Numbered from the stretch's first letter, positions 48,209 to 61,590 are shown. The stretch is 64,000 bases of DNA from Megalopta genalis (GCF_051020955.1 NC_135016.1:32495131-32559130), one strand, 5' to 3'. Numbers and translations are program-made. The notes: generated by a model from the letters alone, not told the origin.

Positions 48209-48745
48209 TGAATTTGAGCCCGTATGAAAACTTTCATACAATATTGGATCCGCGTTTATTTCAATTGACTGAACATTCAAGGGTTAACGGTGTATACGGT
48301 TGTTTTTCTTTTTTGCGAAGCTCTCGAGAGAGCCCTGCGCCCTCCGGCATTTTTGTTTGGCACAGTCTATCGGCATTGTTGCCGGCATCAAAAGAAATCG
48401 TTTACAATGCCAATTGTGAATTGAATCGAATCGAATCGAATCGAACGGTGGCCAGCACGTGCCTCGCGCCGTTTCTTCCATCGGTTGCGGTAAATTCATA
48501 AACGGCAAGTTTTCCGATACTTGTTGGCGGTGGGAATGCTAGCAGTGACCTTGACAGTCCGAAGCGGAAGAGAAAGAGAGAGTGTAGGTGGCCGTGGATG
48601 ACGTCCGACGTATCGGCATTACTGTCGCCGATTTCCGGTACGGTTCGATGGAATACCGGGACAAGACCGGATCGTTGAAAAATACAAGTTCTGTCCGCGC
48701 ATTTGTACAGCTGATAGCGCGGAATAGTTCATTCATCGATGCGTC

Positions 48746-48747
<2 letters not shown>

Positions 48748-48824
<77 letters not shown>
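48748..48824. repeat. (CT)n microsatellite
   Basis: About 38 uninterrupted CT dinucleotides. All open frames through it (Ser-Leu or Arg-Glu runs) are artefacts. Confidence 0.97.
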
Positions 48825-48826
<2 letters not shown>

Positions 48827-49101
48827 CTCTCCACAACGCTCTCTTCCCACGCGCGCCGATTTCTCGGTAGACTAGCTTTTCTTGATCTTTGTTGCTTGAC
48901 GGTTGCTCGCCGCTCCATATCGGCACGCTTCCGTTATGCACGCGGACCACGCTATGTACATAGCTCGCGGTGTGCCAAACATATTGGCACACTCTCGGTT
49001 CTGTTCTGTGATAATTAGACCGAGAGTTTGATACGTTTATGGCAAACTTGAGTGGGTGCGATTTGAAATGGTAGGAAGATTCGAAGAGTAGAAAAGTATT
49101 A

Positions 49102-49359
49102 TTAACCATTAGGGGACCAAAACTATTTGCAGTTTACACACTGCCAAGTCCAGACTGTTCTTCAGACGAAGAGAAATTTTTTATTGAAAATTTTTGTATC
49201 AAATATAGAGAAGAGATATTCATTTTTTTTAAAAATAAAACTTCGTTGATATATTTTCATCGAAACAATCGTGCCTATTCTTCCAATGTTTCCTGCCAGA
49301 TCTTACGGTTTTATTGATTTCTGCCGCGTGTATGGCGGCATTGGACCGTTAAGGGTTAA
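49102..49359. mobile_element. TTAA-flanked piggyBac-like MITE, 258 bp
   Basis: TTAACCATTAGGGGACCAAA at the left and ATTGGACCGTTAAGGGTTAA at the right. Imperfect inverted ends (9-11 of 15 positions) abut TTAA on each side. No coding sequence. Confidence 0.65.
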
Positions 49360-50154
49360 TTATTTTATTATGTAGCATATATTATTCTCATGGTACTCGA
49401 ATTATTAGGTAAAGAAAGGGGGGGAAATACTGTTAATTGTTAACTAAAAGTGTTGTTAACTAAAATAAAATTGTCTACATCAATTATTTAATATAAGATT
49501 TTCGTAAAAATGTATTCTTTCTTTTAACAATTATGATAAATTCAAAACAACGTAATAATATTGGTAAATTCTTCTGGTATCTTCAATGTTCTATGTTTCT
49601 CTTACACATTTTTGCCGTAAATGCGTAAAATCCGTTGTCTACTTATAACAGATGCGGACAAATTGTATTTTGCATGAAAGTCAACGATCTAATGATAATT
49701 ATACAAAACTTTCTTTGAAAGTTTTTGTGAAATCGCGTAAGTGAAATTTAAAATAGTAGAATGATTAAAAGTATTTTTAAAATGTAGAGAAGGGTTTTTT
49801 AGAATGCTAATATTATTTTCTTCAAAATATCAAGGTTAAACTATCGAAGACTTAAATAATGGGGAAAAATGAACAATTTATGCCGATGTTTCGTTGTGCC
49901 AATACTTTCTGTATCCACTGTGTTTGCAAAACGTTATTACAGGACATGTAGAAAGGAACTTATATAATTCGAACAAGAGGACAGTACACGAGGCGTGAAG
50001 AATGTAATTTTATATATCATCGTCTTATGTAATTCGACTGTGCATTAGGAACACCGATTGAAATGATAATATTTGTCATATTACCATTGTGAACGATTAC
50101 GTTAGGTGTTGAAATGAATTCTCTTCAATTTTGAAGTAAAATTACTATTTCCAT

Positions 50155-50157
<3 letters not shown>

Positions 50158-50205
<48 letters not shown>
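50158..50205. repeat. (GA)n microsatellite
   Basis: About 24 GA dinucleotides in an AT-rich setting. Confidence 0.97.
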
Positions 50206-50207
<2 letters not shown>

Positions 50208-50589
50208 TATACATTAAAATATGTACACATTAATGTAGTTACCACACTAGTAACTACATTTATAGACTAATTATAAATTATTTATAGTAGCTCCAAACTC
50301 GCAGATTTTATGCATTTCTGATAAAGATGAGTATCTGTAATTTTAAAGAGAAAAAGAGTAAAAGAATTAAAGGGTATCGATACATTGCTTTCAACCTAAT
50401 ATAATTATTAAAGAAAAGAGGAAGTACCCAGGTGACTTTCCTGACTCTTGCAACAAATATAAAACAATTTTTAAATTACATGGAAATCCGCAGTCTAATA
50501 GATACCATAAACAATCGCAGTTTAAACTATGCCATTAAATGCCTGCAGGTCAAATAACAAACTAAACCGTTCGAATTAGAATGCATTTT

Positions 50590-51340
50590 TATGAATAAAA
50601 AAATATTGAAAAATTCACTGTAACGCGTGCCCAATGTATAACGGAGATCTTAATGAATTGATTCAAAGACTGTATTATTGGATCCAATAAAGAACACATC
50701 GTAAATGAAGATTCTTGAATTCGAAATGTCTTCGATCGAAACAAAAGAAGTATTAAGTATACACGCAAAGATCTCGCCGCAGGTTGTTCAAACAATTCAC
50801 AGATGAAAGTCCGACCGGTAAACAAACGGCGCCGGAATGGATCCTCGTTCCAAATACGGTTCATAACGAAGCATAATGGCCGCTTATTGCAACACGATGG
50901 AAAGCGGTACAGACGGAAATTTCTAAGACGATTCGGATTCACGGCTCGGAGGGCAATACTACACGTTTTCCACAATGAATTGTTTCGACCGAAACAAAAG
51001 ACAAACGCAGGAATTTCTTCGGGGAATTTGAAACTCTGTGAAACTTCCGCCGTAAAAGTATAATAAAGTCTCTTTTTCCTTGGGCCGCATTGAAATTTAC
51101 AGCGGCGGATTCTCTGCGGCTGGATTACACGCGAGACTTTTCGCGAAACTGTGGCCTTGACGTAAGGAGACTTTAAAAGTTCAAAGAAAAGAGAGTTGAC
51201 AAAAGCTTTATCAACGAAAAAAGGAGTCGCCGAGATGTACCGGCGTTCCCTTTCTCCAACAGAAACAGAAAATCGCATTACTTTTCTCCTCGGTTGCAGA
51301 ATTTTCTCGCTGGAGACCACCTCCATCGATTATCTTTTAG
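50590..51340. other. CpG-richer block with a 245-codon minus-strand open frame
   Basis: The open frame (51326-50589, minus) is the longest in the window but shows no motif or family I recognise. Other frames are open over the same bases, and its C-terminal third lies in AT-rich DNA. It is more likely a regulatory or unique non-coding region than a gene. Confidence 0.3.
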
Positions 51341-51639
51341 GTATGTATTCATTTATTCTTCCACTATTGCATCTTATTTATTTTTTTTCTTGCTCGCAGT
51401 AAAATACGTTCGCTTGTAAGAAGTTAGATTCGAGCCACGCATTGTTTTTAATTATAGGAGAAAACACATTCTTTCGTGAAAACTGTTCGTGTAATTCGTC
51501 ATTTAATCGTTGCAACACTAGCCGTTGTTTATTTCCACCAGCGTCAATATTTGCGAGAATTGACAATAGCGAGGCAGTACTCGTTGAACACAATAATGTG
51601 ACGCAAAGCGAGAGTTTGTAAATGATAGATTGAAACAAG

Positions 51640-53800
51640 TAACAGTGGGTTATCGACTTTTAACACATGTAAGTAGAAGCAGCCACTCGTAGAGAAACGC
51701 AATACTGATGTATGAAAGCATACAGTCTGATGAAGTTTGAACGAGAATGATTTGTGTAGGATATTTTCTATGTCTCTTTATATTTTCTGTATCGTATTTC
51801 TTTCATTAAAAAGCGAGAAACATACAATTAATCCCGAAATCACGCAATTCAAACGGCTACAACTCAAATCGCAACTTGTGCCTTCGGATGTCTTCGTAAT
51901 CCTGAAAAAAGGATTCAATTGCCTTTTGTTCTGTCAAATAATATTATAACGAAAATTGGGAAATCTACTTTCTTGAAATAGCACTTCGATGCTCATTGGA
52001 GGATAGTAGAACCGGTTAGGATGGTGCGACCAACTGCTGTGCCTTTGGTTTGTTTTCGAGCGTAATTGACTTTATATTTATCGAATAATATATATTAAAA
52101 CTTCTTTATTCAAAAATAAATAAAATAAAAGAATCAAAATATTTGTATCCATTTGTATATTAAAAAATAAACAAAATAAAAGAATTTAATATGTCTTATT
52201 CGATAAAAATAAAGTTAATCGGTAGTTGATAGTGACTGTCCAAGGGATGACACCCTTAGTCTACTATATGTATATTTAAAAAACATTATAAAAATCACCG
52301 TGACCATTAGACTTGTCATTCTGGTATATTTCGTCGTATCTCGTTAACCGGTTTATTATGTGTATACATGGAAAAATTGATGACAACCTGCCCCATCGTT
52401 GTTGTATGTACGCAGCCTCTTAGGAACCCGTTTGTACACAAAACCCTAAACCCGCGATCGATATTCCGTCCCTTTCTCGATTCGCTGGGCGACCGGCTGT
52501 TTTCATCTCGCTTTTGACATTGAATTCGCTCCGTGCACAGGAAGGAACAAAAGAAGATAAGACAGGCACCACCATGGCAGGGAACGGGAGCAGCACAGGG
52601 CATTTGAATGCACCCGGTACGAAGATTGACGAGATATAAAGGTAACAGAAAAGGAAAAAAGAAAAGAAAAAGGGAGAAGAAACAGAGCGAGGGCTTTAAC
52701 ACGACGCTCAAGATTTTTCGGTACGGTGAACACCGTTACGCGAACACCCGTTACCCGAAACCTCTGCTATCCGAACATTTTATCCTTATAGCAGAGCATC
52801 ATCCTTTTGTGAAGAATTCTTTCGCCTGTTCGTGATTTGCATGAGAGAGTCTTTGCTGCTACCGTTCACTTAAGGAAGCATTCTATCCAACGGGTTAATG
52901 CGACCCCTCGAGAGAGAGAGAGAGATTATTTGCATATACAGCGTTTACGGCGCAATAGTAATAAGTAGATGATGCATCTTTGTGCACACCGGCGTTCCTC
53001 GTGGTAAGAAGTCATCCATTTTATATGCCTAAACGTCATCAAGAGATGCTTTTCTAAGATCTCCTGTTTATGCTAGATAAAAGTGCATTTCATCATTTAA
53101 TAATGTCAGTACATAAATTCTTTTAAATCTAGTAATTCAGTCTAGTAATCACACTTTTCTAAGACGTTCTCTTCTTATCAACGAAGGAAGATATTAGATT
53201 TAGACTCATAGCTATGTACATACCTATGTACATCGTTTAGACAACAATATCTTATCAAAGAAGTAGAATAGAACATGAAAATAAACAAGATCTGAAATTG
53301 AATCTAATTGTATATTTGCTTAATTAACAATACCAAAAGAATAGAATAGAAAATAAAGATAAATAAAGTGGAATTGAAGATGAAGATCTAGAAAGTTTGT
53401 ATCTTTTCTGGATCAAAATCTTAAAAAAGAATAAATTCGAAAATCCAGCACATTACTAGAAATGTTATGAAAGTGATACTTAAGTACCTAACGTAACAAA
53501 ATAAGAGTTACATTTATCAAATCATGACAATTATGGAAAACTGCGTAAAAGCAGACAGCAATCAAGATAGAAATAATCGAAAAGTGTCTGGAAGGTTTCA
53601 GTTAATTTTTTTTCAAGCAGATAAACGGAGACATCGTTAACAATTTTGTGTTCTCGCAAAACTGTAAAGCCCACGATTCGTACGCCTAAAAAAATAGTTT
53701 TACGTTCGGTGCGCCGCGTCGGGAAAATTGTTTAACCCGTCTGTATTTATAGAGAAGTTGCAGGTACGAGAGAGACTGGGAGACAAGGCCGTGACATTTT
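51640..53800. other. gene-free stretch
   Basis: AT-rich, with a short (GA)6 at 52913-52924, a purine-rich AAGGAAAAAAGAAAAG run near 52650, and an end of the ATCTTTATGCA repeat family near 52977. No gene recognised. Confidence 0.5.
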
Positions 53801-54586
53801 CCGTAGTTGTTTTCCTGTCCAGCCTTTTATAACCTAGGCGAGCGTTTCAAAAAGGCCGGAGACACGGTTAGACAACCCGGGCGTAGTAGGTTCGACAGAG
53901 TCATTTTAACGGCGAGAGAGCGTTCGGGAAAACAGAATGGTTATTTCAGCCTCTCGCAACCTATACTGACGCTGCAAATCTGGCCATACAATAATTTGAA
54001 TCATTTTCGACGACACGACGCCATAAATACCGAAAACGTGCAGACGATTTTTAATTAACGCACACAGTGGTATGGAAATTCGCTTCCTGTCGCTTCATTT
54101 ATTTTAGCGTTGTTTCAAAGGTTTAAGATTATAGTATAGCTAGAATATTATCGAGTCAAAAATATTTACTAGCAACTAATATATAATATTATATATATAC
54201 TCGAAAATGCTGATCGTCGCGATTTTTTAATGCGAGTAAATATTATATATATTTTCGATGCAAAAGAACTTTTTCTGGAAATTCTTATATTCTAATATGT
54301 AGAAAAGTGAATATTGACTAACTTTTTGTTGATAACAACATTCGCTTACCAGATAATCGGAAGGATATGAACAAAAGTACCCGTGTACATCACAAAACCG
54401 AATAACAAAATAATTATTCGATCTTCGATTAAGTTCAGCGATAACTGACAGCAACAAGAACTTCAATTTATGCAAGTCAATTTCAGGATCCGACTAGAAA
54501 TATGCATAAATGTTAATTCGCTTCATTGGGATGCGCACTGTAGGATAATTCATGGTAAATCTTATTAGATCCAGGATCCATGTGTT

Positions 54587-54608
54587 ACCATATGATGGCC
54601 CATATGGT
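54587..54608. other. 22-bp imperfect palindrome
   Basis: ACCATATG, six bases, CATATGGT. Isolated; could be a binding site or chance. Confidence 0.4.
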
Positions 54609-55894
54609 GATAATTAAACCGTCGTTCACAGTATACGCAATTAATTTTTTTCATTTCTGCGTACATCAGACAGTAAACTGTTAAAGTCTTTTATGCTACG
54701 AGTTATATACACATTTTTATTCAGTCTCTGAATCATTGTTACCCGCCGTTCCCTCGTGGCCGACAACACTACAACCGAAACACTCAGTCGAATCGCCATG
54801 ATTTTTCAATTTCTTATCTACTTACCTAATGGTTATCGCCATTGACCGAGTATGTCTGCAGCACTAATACGTGAACTATATTCCACTCGAATTTCTTGCG
54901 AGCGCAATATTCGACAGACTCGACCCATTCGATTTTCATTACATCTATGAGGTAATTACCGGCGGAAGTCCGGGTAAATTTACATTTAGATATTAAATCA
55001 AGTCTATTTCCCTCGTATTTGGCTCCGGTCAATAGAAAATGAATCAAGATGCGTTAAACGCAAAATTTAACATTACTATGCTGTGTTTTAAAAAATTTGT
55101 AATTACGATAGAACATTATTATTCATATAATGCTCAAAACGCCAAAGGTATGTTTATTGAATTATAACGTAATAAATATTCACTACAAATAAATTTTTAC
55201 AAGAATATAAAATTAATTTCATCCTCCTATTCAAAATTAATTTAAATCTATTAAAAATATTAAAATTAAAAATTTGTATTCTAAGTTTAATCAAAAAGTG
55301 TACATTTAAATATTACTATATATTATTCGTATACTAATATTATACGTATTGTTATCCATAAGGAAACCAATAAAGCTGTTATCATAGTGCTTACAACTTC
55401 ATTTACCGACAGCTTCCTAATGGTTGCTTTAGAGTCAAAAGGCAACAATTGAATATTTTTTAAAAACTTTATCAAAAGTGACAACAACATCATACACTAT
55501 TCAACAAATTATTTAGGATAATATAATGTAACAACTTCTACTGGAATTATTTGAATGAAAATCAGCGAGTTTCTTTTACGTACAGATCAGTTGCTAAAGA
55601 GCCTAATAATAGATTTCTATGTTAAAATTAAGCAAAAGGGGTGAAATTTGAGGGAAAAAATTTAGGAGGCAGCCCCCGTCTTCTTAATTACCCCTTCAGA
55701 TTCGAGATCACTTCCGTTTACCCTAAATAACCGATTCGGGCAGCTTAATCGCTGGTCTTATAAATAAATCATTTATCAAGTAGGTCTTCGTATGGGGGAG
55801 GGAGCAAAGAAAAGGCGGAAACAGCAGTCGAAAGTTACTACATATAGTGTACCATTATATCATCCCCTTATCGTCTCACGCAGAAGATAAACGG

Positions 55895-55898
<4 letters not shown>

Positions 55899-55955
<57 letters not shown>
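55899..55955. repeat. (GA)n microsatellite
   Basis: About 28 GA dinucleotides; overlapping open frames are artefacts. Confidence 0.97.
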
Positions 55956-55956
<1 letters not shown>

Positions 55957-57399
55957 GGACGAGATAAGAAGCCCCGGCCAAGAGAAAGGAATAATTTTTT
56001 ATCTAATACGGCCACAGTATTATCGCGTGTACACGAGAGAGGAAAAATGAGGCGTGAGAGAGGTCTCATAACGTTTAGGGCACCGAAGGCAAATGCAAGT
56101 TTCTGCCGCGTCGAATGCACTCCTGCGGTCCTGTCGTTTTCCACCACGCACGATAAGGGAAAGAAAATTCTGCACGCGACCACGCGACAGTATTGATTAA
56201 AACGAAACTTGCGGTTTGCACGGTGTTGTTTGCACCGCTTCTGTGACTCGGGGGAAAAAAGCCATGTTACGTCCACGACGTCGTTAACTTTCTTTCTAGG
56301 CAATCATATCTAGGAGAGTTGCAGTTGGATCGTTTGTCGCTGCAAACGACACAGCAGAATACGCGAAGAGTTGTCGGAAATAATAAATCAATGTGATCCC
56401 CTTTTGAAAATTGCAAAAAATTACCGGTCCAATGATTGTAAAAATATTTATGAATCTGACCGCAGAAATTATTTAAATCTTCTGTAATCATAATTAGACA
56501 TTAACAAAAGTAAAGCAGTAAAATTTAAAACAGTGAAAATATATTGAAGGAAATTTTTATTTTGTAAAAATGTATAATTCTTGAAATTTTTATGATGGAA
56601 ACTAATGTTCTAAGAATGTAAAAGTAAGAAGGAAACATAATTCAAAAGTTTTCCCAGGTTTCTTTTTATAGAAAAGAGCAACAACTTTTCTAAGTAGTTA
56701 ATACAATTTACAGAAAATCCAAATGTTAGTACGTACAATAAAAGAAATGGAATTACAAGGACTGTAATATGCCATTTCCTTCCTCAAAGAACGGGGGAGA
56801 AACACTGTCCGGTTAGCAGATGTCCCAGAAAAATTTGTTGCACATCAAACGGTCAGCCCCTTGTCCCATTTAGTGTAAAAAAAGAACGGAGTCAATATCT
56901 GCTGTAGTTCCGGAGGGAACAGCTTGTAATACTATACGTATCTATAGCTCGCCCAGTTTAATGCTAGACTATCATTCCGTACGATACACACAATGGCTTC
57001 AATAATTAGGAAACGCTCGTAGAAGAGACTGCTCGTATTCGCTTCACATATTCTTTACGTCGGTAAAAGTGTAACAGTTCGCTTGAATAATAGCATAATC
57101 TTGATACGAACAATGAAACAAGTAGGGAAAACTCTATGTCGATAATTAAATTGTTCCACGATAATGTAACAATTCATAATAGTCTAATTTTATATCACAG
57201 ATACAAAACTTGTCTAAAAAGTGGAAATTATTATTCCCACTCGCATTAGGCAATTTAACTCACTGACAACACTAAAAGTGTTTAACACATGTTGTCTCAT
57301 CAAAATAACCAGATTAAGACGATTCGATTGTAATCAGATTTAAAATCTGATTATTATATAATTTGATGAGTAAAGATTTAAAAGTTCCAGAGCTTTCCA

Positions 57400-58130
57400 G
57401 GTCCGCAGGTGTCAATATCCGCCATAAAATTCTCGTTACAGAGACATCGGAAGTTCGAAGGGAGCGGAGAGAACACCTACGGCGATTACGCTCGTGTATC
57501 GGCGTATCTGGTATACAGAGCAGAACAGGAGGCCGTTCGCAGGCGGAGGCGGGATTCTGGGCCGAAGGCTCGCGCGAATCGTTTTTAGCCGGTAGCAAAA
57601 ACCGGGGCCGTTTCTTCTTAGACTGGCCTTGTGTCATCTGTTGAACAAGTGACACGACTGTGGCCTGGCCCCGGTGCCGGTCGAGAGTGATCGATCTCAC
57701 GTGGACGCACAGGCTGCTGCCATGTCGGCGGCATCGTCGGGTAGCTGAGCGTCGCGTCGCCAACGAGGACTAAAACATCCCGGCCGATCAATTAACCCGA
57801 GAGCCCGGCGAAGAGCAGCCATGGATATTCAAACGACGTCACTGAGAAAGAGAGGAGAGAAAGGAGGGGAGGGAGGGAGGGAGAGGGAGAGGGAGAGGGA
57901 GAGGGAGAGAGAGAGAGAGAGATGTGCCATTGTGTAGCCTCGACGCGGGTCACCTCGCCCGCCAAGCGGTACGTTTCAATGCACGAAACGCCTGTGTTTC
58001 TCTCCTCTCATCTCTTTTGCTTCTCCCATTTTTTTCTCGGCCGCTCCATGAACTTGGGAATCGAACGGTTTCACTTTGGCCGGCTTTTTTGCCCGTCCTC
58101 GTGTTTTTGAAGCGGTCGAATACGAAGAGA
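57400..58130. promoter_or_regulatory. GC/CpG-rich island with a purine-rich GGGAGA tract
   Basis: Marked GC rise with CpGs over ~700 bp. It holds a GGAGGGAGGGAGG / GAGGGAGAGG / (GA)n tract at 57844-57922. A minus-strand ATG with a following CCAC|GTGAGA donor-like site lies near 57750-57700, but no downstream exon was found in phase. Best described as a possible promoter or 5' UTR region. Confidence 0.3.
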
Positions 58131-58558
58131 CTGTAAGTGCCATTTTTACAAAAGATTTTTCTTGGCTATGCAAGGGCCGATATTGGTAATATGTATATGT
58201 ATAGAAGGGGTGTTGTCACCGTAATTCTGTCAGTTTTCCGTATATTCAGCCAAGTGTCTAAATTAAATTGTATCATTTTCTAACAAGTCCCTACCATCAT
58301 TCTCTAACATGTCTGTCTTCTTTCCACGTATTTGTCACGGTGTAAAGGGTTACAGATAATGATTATACGTGTGATTTCTGTCGATAATCGAATATCAGGA
58401 GTATTTAATCATTTAGCTGTTGCAGTCTCTTTGAAAAGTGTGTGAATTACTGTAATCGTACTATATTTAATTTTCTTCATATTTTGTTTAGATACTACAC
58501 TTTTATAATATATATAATTTAATCAAGAATATCGAAGTATACGCAGTATATAAAATTG

Positions 58559-58816
58559 CTAAATACAAAAGTTGTCAAGTTTTAAGGGGGGAGAGGAGAG
58601 TGATGTATTCACTTTTTTTTGTACATAGTGTAATTTCTAAAATTTTAAGATCAACTTCTTCTTTTTAAATGGGAAGGTATATTTTTCTCATCGTATATCT
58701 TCCCATTTAAAAAAAAAAGAGAATTAACTTCGAAATTTCAAAAAGTACACTGTGTACAGAAAAAGTGAATACATCGCCTCGTCTCTCCCCTAAAACTCTA
58801 CGTCTTTTGTGTTTAA
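58559..58816. mobile_element. palindromic MITE with TAAATACAAAAG-type ends
   Basis: Left AAATACAAAAGTTGTCAAG then TTTTAAGGGGGGAGAGG and GATGTATTCAC; right GTGAATACATCGCC, CGTCTCTCCCCTAAAACT, CTTTTGTGTTTAAA. The inverted halves are about 85% complementary, with a hairpin core of TTTAAATGGGAAGGTATA and its mirror. TSD not certain. No coding capacity. Confidence 0.72.
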
Positions 58817-58895
58817 ACCGTTTTAATTAGATGCATAATTTAAAAGTTATTTGGGATGTGCAAGTTATTTGACTCACCCTGTATGTATATCCTTC

Positions 58896-58995
58896 TTAAC
58901 CAGTTAACTGTTTTCGTCGAGTGTGCTCGTCATGAAGAAATGGCAACTTTTTGAGGTACGATGAGTATACTCGTCAAAAACAGCTAACTGGTTAA
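58896..58995. mobile_element. 100-bp TTAA-flanked MITE, GACGAGTATACTCGTC family
   Basis: TTAACCAGTTAACTGTTTTC at the left and AACAGCTAACTGGTTAA at the right, with inner GACGAG..CTCGTC repeats. Relatives: 21068-21124 (GCCATTTCTTCATGACGAG shared in inverse) and 32998. TTAA on both sides and strong inverted ends fit a piggyBac-type MITE. Confidence 0.8.
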
Positions 58996-58999
58996 ATAT

Positions 59000-61590
59000 T
59001 ATGCATGCTATTAACGCATCAGGATGTGAAGGATATTGACGAGTAACAGGTTTCGTACTATTCTTCTATTCATTGGAAGTTTGTGTCACGTTGAAGCATT
59101 TGCGATCCTGACCAGAGCGACAGATGTATGAAATGTGTGGTCGATGGGACACCGTAGTTTCTGGGAAAACGTAAGACGAGGTCTGCGAAGGAAGTTTTGA
59201 GAAGAGCGTGTTAAAAGTTTCGCGAAAGTACACGTCGTCAACGATGTCGAGACCCTCGGAACTCTATTTGATATCAATACCCTCCGTTTTACAATTTGGC
59301 GAATTTCATAAAAGCGATTTGAGGACACGTACTCGAGTAGATCGAAATTGGGAAAATGTAAAAGAGATCGATTTCCCGATCCTCTAGATTCTAGACCAAA
59401 AGACCTCCTTAAACGGGGGAGCACTTCGACAAGCGCGTTAACTGCCTCATCAATCACATATAGATGACACGATTCTTTATCCAGGCTTAAGAAATTAATT
59501 TATATAGTATAACATCGAGTGGAACAAAGATCGTTGAGATCAATGAAGTGCTAGTTCAATTAAATGTATATGAAAGACGGTAAATTGTAGATCGTATTCG
59601 TTAAATTTTTCAATCGTGTTTTGTTTAAAAAAATTCATTACTATTTACGAAATTTTTGTAGGTACTGATTTGGTAATCTGAAACGGTTTTAGATCAATCT
59701 ACGATAAATTTTAAACGCGACAGTGAACTCGTTAATATTGTATAATTTAATTGATCAAGTAGAATTCGTAAAATTGTTAAATTGTTAATGACTAAGTCTA
59801 ATAAAAAGAATAAAAATGGTTAAATTAAAAGGAGGTGATTGCGAACCCAAATGTATTCTAATTTTTTCAAAGAAGCGCCGTAAACTATAATCTGTTTGAT
59901 TGGATCTTCGGCAAATCGCTTCTATGGAATGTATATGTATATATACATATGTTTGCATAAACATGCAACGATTTGAGTTTCATGATAAATCTGCAGTCTC
60001 TCTAACGAACATAACGCTAACGATGATTGAATAAGTTAGGAATCTCAATGAAACCAAGCTGAACGTTTATTTTCATGTTGATAATAGAGAGAATCTATCA
60101 ATTTTATCCGAACTTCTATGTTCTTGCTAAATTAATTTTCATATTACATAAATTTTGTATTTCATTTCTTATTCAATTTATCGCATAATATTGATTCTCA
60201 AAATTGTTTAAGTAACTCCGTAAAAATAACATCGATCTTGAAATGAAACGGGCCGGAAGAACTTATCCGTGTTCGTAGTCTTTTTATGTTGCAAATAGTT
60301 TTCGGTTCAAAGGTTTCATAACCTTACTTCAACCGTTACATCCGAACGAATTAGGGACATCAATTGTTCTTAAACGAAATTACACGTAACGTAGAGAAAT
60401 ATACTGTTGCAGTGCCAAATTATTTTTGTATGAAACTAAATTAAACAGAAGTTACTGTGTACAAACATTGTAAACCTCATACAGCGTGCGAATAATCAAA
60501 CTTTACTTATATTATTGTTATGACTATTACTTGTTTCTATCCTTTGTGAGATTTCTTAAATATGAAACTATATCAACTAATGTTCTATAAATCGTCCCGT
60601 GAATATGACTTTTCTTGTAACAAAATATTTACAACACCAATTTTTTCTTTTCTTAACATATAATTTACTAGTCGCTTATTTTTAACATTTCAAGATGAGA
60701 TAGATAAACAAAAACCACTATTACTTAAATTCCGGAAAAATGATTAGGATAACTGATATACAGTTACAAAAGAATATTTCTTTAATGACAAGAAAGGATA
60801 ATATAAGTTTAATAATTGATTTCGATTTGATGTTAAACTTTCTCGAATTCTAATGTTTCAATCAAATGGAAATAATTTCGCGGAGCACGTTTTTTAACTT
60901 AAAAAAAACAAACCGTATCACATAACTCAACTACTTCAGATAATTTCCATTCAAGATAAATGTCATGGCATAATTGGCGATTACATGAATGATCCATCGA
61001 TAATCGTACTAAACTTCAATTATAATACAATGCAACAATACAAATAAACAAATAAGGTAATCGTAAAAATCTTGTAATTTGAGAAATCTTGAATTACGAT
61101 GTATGTAATTAGAAGGTTACTATTGCCAAAGCGGCAAAACTATCCGATCACATTACCGCCGAAATCAAAATACAAGCACGTTTGTAAATCATATTTTCAA
61201 ATTTATGTTGCATTTTCTGTGAGTCCGAGCACGTCGAACGCGTGTATCTTTGCTTCGTGCAAAAAGTGCGAAAAGAAAAAAGAGACACGCGTACCTAAGA
61301 TTTAATGACAGTAAACTAGTAGTGAACGTTGAAATTCACAAGTGTCAATCAAAGAAATAGTGAAACAATGTGACAAATGGTAATACTCACAGTTGGTGGT
61401 GCAGGGTCAGCATGATTTTTTAAATGAAATCAATATAGATATATTCATTTGTGTGAAGACGATACCGAAGCACAGATTCTTGTACGATCATTTAAAGGTA
61501 GCACTCATTTAACGAAAGTCTAAAAAACGGCGGCCAGTTTGTAAATCGCATCGGAATCACACTAGGACCATACGAACGCGCACTTTGCGA
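59000..61590. other. gene-free stretch upstream of the EIPR1 promoter
   Basis: Mostly AT-rich with small open frames. A copy end of the ATCTTTATGCA repeat family is at about 59984-60000. No gene could be supported. Confidence 0.5.

Noticed and set aside
48539..49109. Open frames with long Arg-Glu or Ser-Leu runs
   Set aside because: Produced by the (CT)n microsatellite; the same applies at 46525-46947, 55847-56303 and 25407-25737.
57314..57763. 149-codon Arg/Ser-rich minus-strand frame
   Set aside because: Composition follows the CpG-rich island; no motif, and no splice partner in phase.
61390..61425. Minus-strand ATG with a GTGAGT donor (MLTLHHQ), a possible first exon
   Set aside because: It ends in phase 2, which would put FAM110 exon 1 into an immediate stop, and no other partner exon was seen.
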